From Rhizomys pruinosus (Eukaryota > Chordata > Mammalia > Rodentia > Spalacidae), in the NCBI GenBank assembly GCA_009823505.1, contig VZQC01006658.1:148419-212418 (forward strand): a DNA stretch of 64,000 nucleotides, read 5' to 3'. Below, one piece after another: positions 10,932-22,100 of this stretch. The position numbers and the translations under genes are program-made. Numbering within the stretch: position 1 is the stretch's first letter; every line of letters begins with the position of its first letter. A model generated the notes under the pieces. The model did not search any database, had not been told where the DNA came from, and was given only the letters and a program-made list of their open reading frames with translations.

Positions 10932-11111
10932 CAGCATTGTGGTGCACACCTTGAATCCCAACATTCAGGAGGCAGAGACAAATGAATCTCTGTGAGTTTG
11001 AGGCTAGCCTGGTCTATATAGTGAGTTCCAGGTCAGTTGGGACTACAGGGAGACCCTGTCTCAAAAGGCAAAAAAAAAAAAAAAAAGAAAAAAAAAAAAA
11101 AAAAAAAAAAA
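10932..11111 (+). repeat. B1 SINE with long A-rich tail
   Basis: Forward B1, GTGGTGCACACCTTGAATCC to GAGACCCTGTCTC, then about 45 bases of A interrupted by G. Confidence 0.85.
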
Positions 11112-11347
11112 GACTGGAGAGAATGGCCTAGCGGTTAAGACACCGAACTAGCTCTTGCAGAGGACCCAGTCCCAGGTTCGTCCCCAGCACCCACATGGGG
11201 CTAAGAACCGTCTGTAACTCCAATTCCAGGAGAACTCCAGCTCCAGGGAACTCCGACAACCCTCTTCTGACCTCCGCGGCGTTGCACGACACGGGTGCAC
11301 AACTTGCATTGAGACAGTACATTGATACACGTACAAAAAAAAAAAAA
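11112..11347 (+). repeat. B2-like SINE, duplication cohort, indel-rich
   Basis: Forward copy with extra or missing bases relative to its cohort (AGAGAATGGCC, CACCGAACTAGCTC, GGACCCAGTCCCAGG). It lies 100 bp beyond the TEX52 stop codon. Confidence 0.85.
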
Positions 11348-11446
11348 AGCGTGGATGACATGAGTGGGAAGTTTGGAGGACCAAGCGGGACAGCAGAAAC
11401 CAGCCCTGAATGGAGGGCTCTGTGGATCTCCGAGGAGGGGGCAAGC

Positions 11447-11995
<549 letters not shown>

Positions 11996-12017
11996 CTAGG
12001 GAGAGACATAAGGGAGT

Positions 12018-12234
12018 CTAGCGTGACTCTGCCAGCAGAGGCGCAGGGGGCTGCAGAGGCGCCCTGCTCTCCTTCCCAGACACAAGCTGCCGGCCACCTC
12101 CAACCCTGGATGCACCTAGATGTAGACAGCTCTCAAAAGGAGGCATCTGCCCATTACCTCCGTCATCAGAAGTCCCTGCATGTGCTGCTATATGTGAATA
12201 TGTGTGCACAACACGAGTGCATGCTGTTCCTCAG
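12018..12234. other. Putative TEX52 intron, unique part
   Basis: Short unique stretch with no coding signal on either strand. Confidence 0.4.
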
Positions 12235-12419
12235 CATGTTTTGCCTGTATGTATGGAAGTGCGCCTGTGTTGTGCAATGCCCACAGAGGCCAGGGGAGGG
12301 CGATAGATCTCCTGGAACTAGAGATACAGATGGTTGTTAGCAACTGTGTGGGTGCTGGAAACCAAACCCTGGACTTCTGCAAGAGGCTCTTAACTGTTGA
12401 GCTATCTCTCCAGCCCCCA
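12235..12419 (-). repeat. B3-like SINE
   Basis: Reverse element from TGTATGTATGGAAGTGCGCC to CTATCTCTCCAGCCCCC. Confidence 0.8.
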
Positions 12420-12428
12420 GTCCCCACC

Positions 12429-12468
12429 TTTGTTTGTTTGTTTGTTTGTTTGTTTGTTTGTTTGTTTT
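12429..12468 (+). repeat. (TTTG)n microsatellite
   Basis: Ten TTTG units, possibly grown from the A tail of the adjacent reverse B4-like element (12469-12668). Confidence 0.9.
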
Positions 12469-12699
12469 GAGAGGTGGTCTCTCATTGACCTAGGGCTCAA
12501 TGATTTGGCTACACTAGTCAACAAGCCTGAAGGATCAGCCTGTCTCTGCCTCCCCAGTCCTGGGATTTACAAGCCACCATTCAAAGCTTTCTCCTGTGAG
12601 TTCTGGGGATTGAACTCTGGTCCTCGTGGTTGCAACGGCAAGCACTTCCCCACTATCTCCCTTAATGTTGACTGTCAGGTTGGCAGGATCTGGAACCAC

Positions 12700-12915
12700 T
12701 TTGGAGGCTAGCCTCTGGCTACACCTGTGAGGGTTCTCTAGAGTAAGCTAACCAACCAGGAAGAGACATCCTTAATTATAGGTGTCACCATTTCATGGAC
12801 CCGGGTCCAGAGCATTAGCATTCTGACTCCGAATGTAATGTTCTGAGATGTAATGTTCTGACTGCAGATGTGAACGGCTGCCGCAGGCTCTTGCACTGTG
12901 GCACTTGAGCCAAAA
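12700..12915 (+). mobile_element. Rodent interspersed repeat fragment (LTR-like)
   Basis: Contains GGTTGGCAGGATCTGG, ACACCTGTGAGGGTTCTC and a 3' part ending GAGCCAAAATAAACCC, a pattern common in rodent LTR-like repeats. Family not determined. Confidence 0.45.
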
Positions 12916-12921
12916 TAAACC

Positions 12922-13000
12922 CATCCTCCAGGCTGGGCTGGAACTCACAGAGATCTCTTGAGTACTGGGATTAAAGGTGTGCATCACCACACTTAGCCTA
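12922..13000 (-). repeat. B1 SINE fragment
   Basis: Reverse B1 head half ending GCATCACCACACTTAGCC. Confidence 0.75.
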
Positions 13001-13235
13001 AATTTGCGTCTTGTCACTAATACATTCAGCAGCTCAGAAGTTACTCTATTGGTTTTCCATATTATTCCCTTTGATCTTGTAAGCCTGGCTGTCCTCCATC
13101 AATCATGTTTTGGCTTTGATTCCACACCCTCTCCTTAGCCTTCACTCTTACATTTTTTTTCTTTACACTTATTTATGTGTGCATATGTGTGTGCCATGCC
13201 GTGCATACTTACAGATGTGGGAATCGATTCAGATC

Positions 13236-13628
13236 GTCAGGCTTGTCAACAAGCACCACTAACCACTGAGCCATCTCACTGTCAGGCTCTTGGCAACAAG
13301 CACCACTAACCACTGAGCCATCCCACTGACCGTCAGCTTGGCAACAAGCACCACTAACCACTGAGCCATCTCACTGACCGTCAGCTTGGCAACAAGCACT
13401 GCGAACCACTGAGCCATCTCACTGACCGTCAGCTTGGCAACAAGCACTGCTAACCACTGAGCCATCTCACTGACTGTCAGGCTCTTGGCAACAAGCACCA
13501 CTGACCACTGAGCCATCTCACTGACTGTCAGGCTCTTGGCAACAAGCACCACTGACCACTGAGCCATCTCACTGACTGTCAGGCTCTTGGCAACAAGCAC
13601 CACTGACCACTGAACCATCTCAATGACC
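13236..13628. repeat. Minisatellite, 8 units of about 48 or 51 bp
   Basis: Each unit starts GTCAG(G)CTTGGCAACAAGC and ends AACCACTGAGCCATCTCACTGAC. Some units carry three extra bases (GCTCTTGG instead of GCTTGG), giving 51 instead of 48. The unit looks like the end of a reverse B3 element whose head has been amplified. Unit length is a multiple of three, so one minus-strand frame stays open through the array. I regard that as incidental. Confidence 0.95.
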
Positions 13629-13891
13629 TCCAACTCTCATTCTTCCCCTCTACCATAGCCCCCCTCCATTCTGATGTTCCAGTATTCCTGCCCCGGGGCT
13701 GGTTCCTAAGTGGACGTCTCAGGGTCTGGGGGGCATTATGAAAGGGATGACCCATGTCAGCCTTTCTAGCTGGCAACACTCCTAGAAGTCTCCCTGAAAG
13801 CAGGGCCAGGTGGCTTCTTATCCCTGCATCCTCTCGTCGCCTGTCTTCTGTCATTGACGATTTCCTCTCACTTCTCATTAAAAGTCAAGTC

Positions 13892-14109
13892 AGGGCTGGA
13901 GGGACAGCTCAGCAGTTAAGAGCACTGGCTGCTCTTGCAGAGGATCCGGGTTCAATTCCCAGCACCCACATGGCAGCTAACAACCACCTGTAACTCCAGT
14001 TCCAGGGGATCTGATGCCCTCTTCTGACCTCTGAGAGCACTGCATGACATGGGTGCACCTACCTACATGCAGGCAATGCACTCATACAGATAAAATAAAA
14101 ATGAAAAAT
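13892..14109 (+). repeat. B3/B2-like SINE, no duplication
   Basis: Forward copy: GGGCTGGAGGGACAGCTCAG head, GGTTCAATTCCC B box, ending CATACAGATAAAATAAA. Confidence 0.9.
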
Positions 14110-14110
14110 A

Positions 14111-14273
14111 AGCTGGGCATGGTGGCGCACGCCTTTAATCCTAGAACTTGGGAGGCAGAGGCAGGTGGATCTTTGTGAGTTCAAGGCCAGCCTGGTCTAG
14201 AGTGAGTTCCAGGACAGCTGGGGCTACAGGGAGACCCTGTCTTGAAAAGACAAAAAATAAAATAAAATAAAAT
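14111..14273 (+). repeat. B1 SINE
   Basis: Forward B1 following the preceding element's A tail. Confidence 0.9.
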
Positions 14274-14293
14274 ACTTTAAAAAAAGGGAAGTA

Positions 14294-14534
14294 GGGGCTG
14301 GAGAGATGGCCTAGCGGTTAAGAGCGCCGACTGCTCTTACAGAGGACCAGGGTTCGATCCCCAGCACCCACATGGCGGCCAAGAACCGTCTGAAACTCCA
14401 ATTCCAGGAGAACTCCAGTTCCAGGGGAATCCGAGACCCTCTTCTGACCTCCGCAGCATTGCACGACACGGGTGCACACACCTGCATGCAGACAGTACAT
14501 TCATATACATACCGAAATAAAATTAAAAAAAAAA
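14294..14534 (+). repeat. B2-like SINE, duplication cohort
   Basis: Forward copy very close to the cohort consensus, with both 17-mers. Confidence 0.95.
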
Positions 14535-14574
14535 AAGTTTGCTATAGCTAATCAAAGAAATAAAGCTGACAGGC

Positions 14575-14723
14575 ACTGGGCGTGGTGGCGCACACCTTTA
14601 ATCCTAGCACTCAGGAGGCAGAGGCAGGCGGATCTTTGTGAGTTCAAGGCCAGCCTGGTCTACAGAGTGAGGTCCAGGACAGCTGGGGCTACAGGGAGAC
14701 CCTGTCTCGAAAGTACCAAAAAA
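14575..14723 (+). repeat. B1 SINE running into an assembly gap
   Basis: Forward B1 complete to its A tail, where the N run starts. Confidence 0.9.
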
Positions 14724-15188
14724 NNNNNNNNNNNNNNNNNNNNNNNNNNNNNNNNNNNNNNNNNNNNNNNNNNNNNNNNNNNNNNNNNNNNNNNNNNNNN
14801 NNNNNNNNNNNNNNNNNNNNNNNNNNNNNNNNNNNNNNNNNNNNNNNNNNNNNNNNNNNNNNNNNNNNNNNNNNNNNNNNNNNNNNNNNNNNNNNNNNNN
14901 NNNNNNNNNNNNNNNNNNNNNNNNNNNNNNNNNNNNNNNNNNNNNNNNNNNNNNNNNNNNNNNNNNNNNNNNNNNNNNNNNNNNNNNNNNNNNNNNNNNN
15001 NNNNNNNNNNNNNNNNNNNNNNNNNNNNNNNNNNNNNNNNNNNNNNNNNNNNNNNNNNNNNNNNNNNNNNNNNNNNNNNNNNNNNNNNNNNNNNNNNNNN
15101 NNNNNNNNNNNNNNNNNNNNNNNNNNNNNNNNNNNNNNNNNNNNNNNNNNNNNNNNNNNNNNNNNNNNNNNNNNNNNNNNNNNNNNNN
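14724..15188. other. Assembly gap (465 N)
   Basis: Unknown bases. It lies between the two TEX52 exons and could hide an additional exon. Confidence 1.
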
Positions 15189-15299
15189 CCCCCCACTGGA
15201 GGGTGGGGCTGTGGGGGGTGACAGCCTGCATATGGGTTTTGCAGAAAGAAGGCCTGAACTCATGAATTATAATTTAAAGCAAAAAAATGAAAATAACAA

Positions 15300-15300
15300 C

Positions 15301-15380
<80 letters not shown>
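15300..15380 (+). repeat. Compound A-run / (AT)n / (GT)n microsatellite
   Basis: About 27 A, then about 11 AT units, then about 15 GT units. Confidence 0.95.
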
Positions 15381-15381
<1 letters not shown>

Positions 15382-15500
15382 AAGGTGTGGAAGTCAGAGG
15401 ACAACCTGCAGGGTCTGTTCTCTCCTTCCAGCATGGGCTCTGGGGATGGAACTCAAGGTTGTTGACAAGGGCCTTTACCCAGTAAGCTGTCTGTCTAATC
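15381..15500 (-). repeat. B3-like SINE
   Basis: GTCAGAGGACAACCTGCAGG, GGGGATGGAACTCAAGG and TTTACCCAGTAAGCTGTC identify a reverse B3. The (GT)n has grown at its tail side. Confidence 0.7.
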
Positions 15501-15590
15501 TTCCTCCCCTCCTCCCATCTCCCAGTCTCCTATCTAAGTAAGCCACCACAATCAGCATTCTTTTCTCCCTCTCCCTTTTCTCCTTCCTTC

Positions 15591-15711
15591 TTTTTGGTTT
15601 TGGGGAGAAAAGGTCTCTGTAGCCCTGGCTGGCCTGGATCTTGCAATGCACAATCCTCCTGTTTCTGCTCCTAAAGGTTGGAATTATAGGATGTCTCATA
15701 GCACCTGGCCC
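15591..15711 (-). repeat. Old B1-like SINE
   Basis: Degenerate reverse B1 ending ATAGCACCTGGCCC. Confidence 0.6.
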
Positions 15712-15719
15712 TCAAAAGT

Positions 15720-16160
15720 CATTACTATAAGACCATACTGAGGCTGGGGTGAGGGGTACCTGAGAGATAATACACACATTAAACATCTCTAATCTACTCT
15801 GGGCATGAGACCCTGTCTCATAAAACAAACAAACAAACAAACAAACAAACCCAAACACCTAATCCAAAAATGCAAAATCTGAAATGCCTTGTTTTTCTGT
15901 CCATTATGTCAAAAATAGGAAACTCCACATTTGAGCTTATGTGACCAGCCTTCAAATCACAGACATCCTAAAAATATTACTTAAAATTACAATCTTCAGG
16001 CTGTGTAGACAGTATGTACATATGAAATGAAACACAAAGGAATTTTGTGTTGAGATTTGGTTCCCATCCCAAGAGTTTTCATTACGCACATGCAGGCACT
16101 CCAAAATCCCCAAACCCCAAATCCAAAACCACTGCTGGTCGGAAGCACTGTGGATAAAGG
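15720..16160. other. Putative TEX52 intron, nothing recognised
   Basis: Unique-looking sequence with a (CAAA)n run near 15826. No exon seen. Confidence 0.45.
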
Positions 16161-16278
16161 CTGTTCAACCTGTGCAAATCAAGCACCTCCTTTTTGTTCC
16201 AAGGGGTAGACAATTCATGTACCAGAAGCATGCTTCACCCAGTGAAGACAGCCGGCTGCAGATTGCCCCCCCCCCTAC

Positions 16279-16410
16279 CTGCATGAGGGGCTCTTGGAAC
16301 AACACATCATCTATGCTGGGCTTTGGGCTGAATCTTCTTGAGCAGCCGTGCATTTTTCCTCTGAGCCTCAGAGCCAGGAGAGGCTTGGGGAAAGCCCTTT
16401 CTGGCACCAT
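16279..16410 (-). CDS. TEX52: Probable TEX52 first coding exon
   Basis: On the minus strand an ATG at 16410 opens 44 codons (MVPERAFPKP ... FQEPLMQ) that run exactly to a CAG/GTAGGG donor in phase 0. The final exon begins after a CCTAG acceptor in a frame that can also be phase 0, so a direct join would give a 226-residue protein. The start lies 15 bp from an RFX X-box, which fits a testis gene. There is no independent proof that the two exons belong together, and other exons may exist, including inside the N run. Confidence 0.5.
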
Positions 16411-16424
16411 TGTTTGCTGCCAGG

Positions 16425-16438
16425 GTTGCTATGGTGAC
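16425..16438 (-). promoter_or_regulatory. RFX X-box (GTTGCTATGGTGAC)
   Basis: Both half-sites of the X-box consensus are perfect: read on minus, GTCACC, two spacer bases, AGCAAC. RFX factors, RFX2 in spermatids in particular, bind such sites in promoters of ciliary and testis genes. The site sits directly upstream of the proposed TEX52 start. Binding itself is inferred. Confidence 0.7.
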
Positions 16439-16780
16439 GCTTCCTGACTGGTGACGGGAAGCTCCCCAGTCCCTGTGGCCTTTCAGGTAAGACAGGCAGG
16501 GGAGGACGAAGCTCTGTCAGTTTTGGGTTCAAAGCATGGTTAACAGGAGCTGTTCTGGGACCGCCTAGGAAGGCTCAGGGAAGAGAGTGGGCTGGCTTTC
16601 AGGCCCTGAGCTGGGGCGATGAGACACTTGCGAGTGTTAGAGAAATGGAGGGGGACGGGGGTCAGGTGAGCTGGTGCTATGACTGAGGAATCAACAAAGG
16701 CTCATGTCAACCAGGGTACCTAGGTCCCAAGCAACAAGGTCTGAGAGGGCAGGGTAGAGGGGAGCAATGGAAAAACTAGT

Positions 16781-17034
16781 CTGAGACAGGTGTTCATGTA
16801 GTCCTGGCTGTTCTTGAACTATGTAGCAGAGGATAACCATAAACTTGTGATCCTCTTGCCTCTCCCAGTGCTCAGATTACAGATGAGTTACCACAGCCAG
16901 TTTAGTGATTTTGTTTTGGGGGGTCTCACATAGCCCATGCTGGCCTCAATCTTGCTATGTAGCCGAGGATGGCCTCAAAACCCTGCCTCTACTTGCAAGT
17001 GCTGGGATTACAGGTATGCACTACCACACTAGTC
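16781..17034 (-). repeat. Two old B1-like SINEs
   Basis: 16781-16902 and 16903-17034 are diverged reverse B1/PB1-like units (GCTATGTAGCCGAGGATGGC, GGGATTACAGGTATGCA). Confidence 0.65.
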
Positions 17035-17164
17035 AGAAAGGGTGTGAAAGGGGACACATGTACGTGAAAGCAGGCAAGCAGCTGCAGGCGTAGCCTGTCT
17101 CTTCACCACCGTTTCCACCATCACCTCTTCCCTCAATCCCTCTGGACACCAGCAGACCAGACTA

Positions 17165-18095
17165 GCAGTGCCACCCTGGATTTTATTCAGTAGGTAGTTA
17201 CAGTAGTGTTCTTGAGCTAGCTCACATACTGGGGCCTAGGGTGGCTCTTTGCAAAGCTCAGGTACAAGGTAAGGAAGTCAGGCAGGTCAGAGGTCACCTC
17301 CACCTTCTCAGGCCTCAGCCCGAGTTCTCAACACTAGGCTCCCTGACATGATTAGGAGCATTATCAGAGAAACACCTAGTGGGAGTCATATGAGTACCCA
17401 CACTTTGCTTCAGGTGCACCTGTTCCCCTACACCCAAATTCAACTCAACCCGACACGACAGACATTTTCAACCAGGATTTCTTCTTGCAAGATGGCCAGC
17501 CTGGTAACCTGGGGGAGTGTGGAGGTGGGGCAGTGAGCGCTCCCAGCAAGCAGACCTGAGTCTGGAGCCTACAGGAAGCAACTCTTGAGCCAGGACCCCT
17601 AGGTGTGGAAGAAACTGCACTGCAGACCCTTCCGCCTCTACAACCCAAAAATCAACACACAGAGGCAGAGTGCACCCCGTCATCCTACCCACCTGGCAGT
17701 CTCTAGATACTGATCTAAGGACATAAGCTTACATTTATAATTAGAGGATAATCTGGAGAACACACCATTTACAAGGGCTGCCCTGCCAGGAGCAGTGGGG
17801 AGACCGCTGGGAACTTCATAATCCCTTCTCACCACTGAGTCTGCCATCTCCACCCTTCAGCTCCCAGCAAGGACAGTGCAGGACTGATTCTCTAGTGGGG
17901 CAGATAGGACAGGTACTAGAACCCACTGTCACACACATCCCAGCTGTGGCTAGATGTGACTACCATTTTGGCACATCCCTGCCTGCTATCTTCCCCCAGA
18001 AGGCACAGGGTACACTGAGCCTTGGACTGTCCAGCCACATAAGTGCCAGAACGGTGGACAGCTTGACCAGCAAGGGCAAGTGCAAGGCCTTGTCT
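17165..18095 (-). other. FOXM1: FOXM1 3'UTR
   Basis: About 0.9 kb between the FOXM1 stop codon (18096-18098) and the only good downstream poly(A) signal. It contains no SINE, in contrast to the flanks, which fits an exonic 3'UTR. The left end is set by the signal and is approximate. Confidence 0.7.
17182..17187 (-). terminator. FOXM1: FOXM1 poly(A) signal AATAAA
   Basis: TTTATT on plus, in the context CTGAATAAAATCC on minus. Confidence 0.7.
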
Positions 18096-19106
18096 CTACC
18101 GCAGCTCAGGCATGAACTGGGACCAGTTGATGCTGTGGGAGCCCAGCGGGTCCTCCTCCAGGCCAGGGAAGCTGATGTCTAGAAGGATCTTGCTGAGACT
18201 GTCATTCATTGTGTCCAAGACCAGGCCTTCTGTGAGAGAACGGTTGGCTGAAAGGCTGGGGACCAGTGGCTCCGGGACCTCTAGATGTGGGTGAGAGGAG
18301 CTGTTAAACGGGTCAGAGGTGAGGTCAAAGGGTTCTGAATTGAGGAGCTCTCGGGGCGAGTCGAAGAGGGGAATGCTTTTCAGTGGCGTGGTGCTCAGCT
18401 CCATCAGCCCCAGGGAGTCAGGCAGGGGGCCAAAGGCGCCCTGGGGGGTTCGTACGGGGCTGAAATCTAGCCCCCCAACTTTGGCTGGGGGTGTGAGCCT
18501 CCAGGACTCAGGGGTTCTGGAAAGAACAGACTTGCTAGGGGTGGAGGAGACGGGCAGTGTCTCCTTGATGGGGGTCTTAAAAGGTCCTCCCTCCTCCTGA
18601 GGGCAGCTGAGCTGGGGTGCAGGCTCGGAGGACTCTGCTAGGAGTAGGGGCTCCGTGGCTGGGCGCAGTGTGCTGGGACCCTCTGAGAAGACCAGCTCGG
18701 GCTCGTGCAGACAGGGCGGCTGCAGGTGCTGTTTCCTCCGAGACCTGCTCATTTCCCTCTTCTCCCTTCGCTTAATCACCAGCATTTCTGAGACACACCG
18801 AGCTGGGGACTTGAGTCCGCCGTAGGACTTCTCGGGCCTTGGGGTGGGAGAGCAGGAAGAACCTTCCCAGGAGTTGGACAGCTCTTCTTCCATCGATGTG
18901 CACGGGGAGGGCCACTCTTCCAAGGGGGGGCTCTCCACTTTGATAGGCCTCTGTAGGTGCGGCACATCCTCCCCAGGCTGGATTTCTTCCTCCTTGATGG
19001 ACTGAACAGGAAGCAGGGGCAACAGCCCTTCCCTAAGGCCAGGCTTCTCCTCCTTCACTGGTCCTGCAGTGGGGAGTAGGGCTCTGCCCTCATCAGCCAG
19101 CAGCAC
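18096..19106 (-). CDS. FOXM1: FOXM1 last exon (transactivation domain)
   Basis: Residues 425-760. The acceptor TTCTTTCAG precedes GTG CTG CTG GCT (VLLADEG). It encodes RPIKVESPPLEEWPSP, FKTPIKETLPVSSTPSKS, the S/T-P cluster around SWRLTPPAKVGG, and the TAD ending in WSQFMPELR. Human FOXM1a places a 38-residue alternative exon A2 just upstream. I saw no counterpart. Confidence 0.97.
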   Translation of the reverse strand: MLLADEGRALLPTAGPVKEEKPGLREGLLPLLPVQSIKEEEIQPGEDVPHLQRPIKVESPPLEEWPSPCTSMEEELSNSWEGSSCSPTPRPEKSYGGLKSPARCVSEMLVIKRREKREMSRSRRKQHLQPPCLHEPELVFSEGPSTLRPATEPLLLAESSEPAPQLSCPQEEGGPFKTPIKETLPVSSTPSKSVLSRTPESWRLTPPAKVGGLDFSPVRTPQGAFGPLPDSLGLMELSTTPLKSIPLFDSPRELLNSEPFDLTSDPFNSSSHPHLEVPEPLVPSLSANRSLTEGLVLDTMNDSLSKILLDISFPGLEEDPLGSHSINWSQFMPELR

Positions 19107-22100
19107 CTGAAAGAAGTGGAGACACTGGCAAAGGGTTCACATCTGACCTGACACAGAATCATGATCACTGATACACTGACACAGGCCATCTTGTCTTTTA
19201 ATTTTTGTGGAGTTGGCATTTGAATCCAAGGCCTGTACATGATGAGCCTTTTTTTTTTTAATTTTTATTTATTTTTATGTGTATGAGTGTACTGTCTGCA
19301 TGTAGGTTGGTGCACCCGTGTTGTGCAATGCCGAGGTCAGAAGAGGGCGTCAGATTCCCCTGGAACTGGAGTTAAAGACAGTTCTTAGCCGCCATGTAGG
19401 TGCTAGGAATCGAACCCAGGTCCTCTGCAAGAGCAGTCGGTGCTCTTAACCACTGAGCCATCTCTCCAGCCCACCTTTTTTTTTTTTTTTTTTTTTTTAA
19501 CAGTCTGCCTGTAGCCCCAATTGGCCTGGAACTTGCTATGTAGACCAGGCTGACCTCTGTTTCACAGAGATCTGCCTACCTCTGCCTTTTGAGCAGTAAT
19601 ATTAAAGACATAAGCCACCTTGCCTGGCTTTAATTCTTTTAAGACATTTCTTTTGTGTATGGGCATTGGGAAGGTACACGTACCACGGTGTGCATGTGGA
19701 GTCAGAGGACAACCACGAGGCTGTTGGGTTGTCAGGCTTGGTAGCAGGTATATTTACTACGCTGAGCCATCTTGCTGCCCTATTAAGACAGGGTCTCATT
19801 ATGCAGCCCAGGCTGACCGCAAATGATCGTCCTACCTCAGCTTAGTGAAAGCTGGGATTATAGATGCATGACATTGTGCTGGGGCCTCGTGTCTTTGTAA
19901 AGTCTGTCTTAATAAATTTTACATGAGACTACAGTATATAGTAACAGATAATGGCAGTAATTTAACCCTGGGGAAAGAGATGAAGAGTTTTAGGGCTGGG
20001 GATGTGGTCTGGGTTTGATCTGTAGCATTGAAAAAAATGAGTGTGCTTACTATGGTATGATCAATATCCATGCTACAGAAAATAAAACTTGATTCCTCTT
20101 TACACTGCACATGAAAACTATTTTGTGTGGTGCTGGAGATTGAACTGGTATAAAAAGATGTCTAAAAATTAAAGCCTGGGGCTGGAGGGCTCTGTGGTTA
20201 AGAGCACTGGCTACTCTTACAGAAGACCTGGGTTTGGCTCCCACCACGTACATGGTGGCTGATAACCACGTGTAACTCTAGTTCAGGGAATCCGATGCCC
20301 ATCCTCCGAGGGCTGCACGCACATGGTCATACTCACATACATGCGGCAAAACCCTCGTGCACATAAAATAAAAACAAATTTAAAAATTAAGCCAGGCATG
20401 GTGGTGAATACCTTTCATCTCATCAGCACTTGAGAGGCAGAAGCAAGCGGATTTCTGTGAGGTGGAGACCAGCCTGGTCTACACAGCAAGTTCCAGGCCA
20501 GCTGAGAATATAGGAGACTTTGTTTCAACACACACACACACACACACACACGGGCTGTGGGGATAGCGCAGCCATTAAAGGCTGAGGCTAAGAACTGCAA
20601 AAAAAAAACAAAAACAAAAAAAAAAAACAAAAACAAAAAAGAAAAAACAAAAAACAAAGTTCGATTCCCAAAACACACACACACACAACCCTGAGAGCAT
20701 CTAGGAAGCACAAGCTAAAGGTGGTAACTTTAACCAAGGAAGCCCAGAAGCTAAAAAACAGGAGAGATACCTATATACACATTTTAAAATTTGACTGTGA
20801 GCAGAAACACTGTAAAGGTTAAGCAATAGAAGCAGAAAAAAAATTCTTTTATAAAAGATGCAGGTTTGGGGGCTGGAGAGATGGCCTAGCGGTTAAGAGC
20901 GCCAACCACTCTTACAGAGGACCCGGGTTCGATCCCCAGCACCCACATGGCTGCCGAGAGCCGTCTGAAACTCCAATTCTAGGAAAACTCCAGCTCCAGG
21001 GGAATCCGACACCCTCTTCTGACCTCCGCGGCATTGCACGACACAGGTGCACAGACCTGCATGCAGACAGTACATTGATACACATACAGAAATAAATAAA
21101 TAAAAAGCTTAAAAAAAAAAAAAGATGCAGGTTTGCCGGGCGTGGTGGTGCACGCCTTTAATCCTAGCACTTGGGAGGCAGAGGCAGGCTGATCTTTGTG
21201 AGTTCAAGGCCAGCCTGGTCCACAGAGTGAGTTCCAGGACAGCTGGGGCTACAGGAGACCCTGTCTCGAAAACACCAAAAAAAAAAAATAATAAATTAAT
21301 TAAAAATAAATAAATAAATAAAAGATGCAGGTTAGACCTGGCATAGTGGTGCATCCCTATAACCCAGCACTGGGGTTACAGAGGCAGGATCTCTGTGAGT
21401 TCAAGGCTAGCCTGTTCTACATAGTTCTAGGACAACTGGAGCTAGAGCCTGTCAAAAAAAAAAAAAAAAAAGACAAGATTGGGGCTGGAGAAATAGCTCC
21501 ATTGTTAAGAGCACTGACTACTCTCACAGAGGACCCAGGTTCAAGTCCCAAGCACCCACATGGCAGGTAACAACTTCCTTTAACTCCAGTTCCAGACCTC
21601 CCAGGGCACTGCATGACATGGGTGCACTTACACATATGTAGGCAATATACTCACATACATAAAATATTTTTCTTAAATATTTTTTTAAAAGACAAAATTA
21701 AAGAGTGATGGGGCTGGAGAGATAGCTCAGCAGTTAAGAGCACTGGCTGCTCTTACAGAGGATGGGGATTTGGTTCCCAGCACCAAACAACCATCTATAA
21801 CTCCATTTCCAGGGGATCCAGCACCCTCTTCTTGCCCCTGTGGGCACTGTATGTACTGGTATACTTACATAGAGGCAAAATACTCATACACATAAAAAAC
21901 TAAAAACAGCTGGGTGTAGTGGCACACGCCTTTAATCCTAGCACTTGGGAGGCAGAGGCAGGCGGATCTTTGTGAGTTCAAGGCTAGTCTGGTCTACATA
22001 GCGAGTTCCAGGACAGCTGGAGCTACAGGGAGACCCTGTCTCAAAATGACAACAACAACAAAAAAATCCTTAACTCCAGTTCCCTTGGATCCAACACCCT

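Noticed and set aside
13236..13628. CRISPR-like array
   Set aside because: Units are near-identical throughout with no unique spacers, and the host is a rodent.
13259..13633. 124-codon repetitive open frame as a novel repeat protein
   Set aside because: It is the minisatellite read on minus. It stays open only because units are multiples of three. No start context, splice sites or codon signature.
14472..15263. Long frames across the N run
   Set aside because: They consist of unknown bases joined to B1 and B2 sequence.
17895..18600. Plus-strand frames over the FOXM1 3' end
   Set aside because: Antisense shadows of the FOXM1 last exon, which matches FOXM1 residue by residue on minus.
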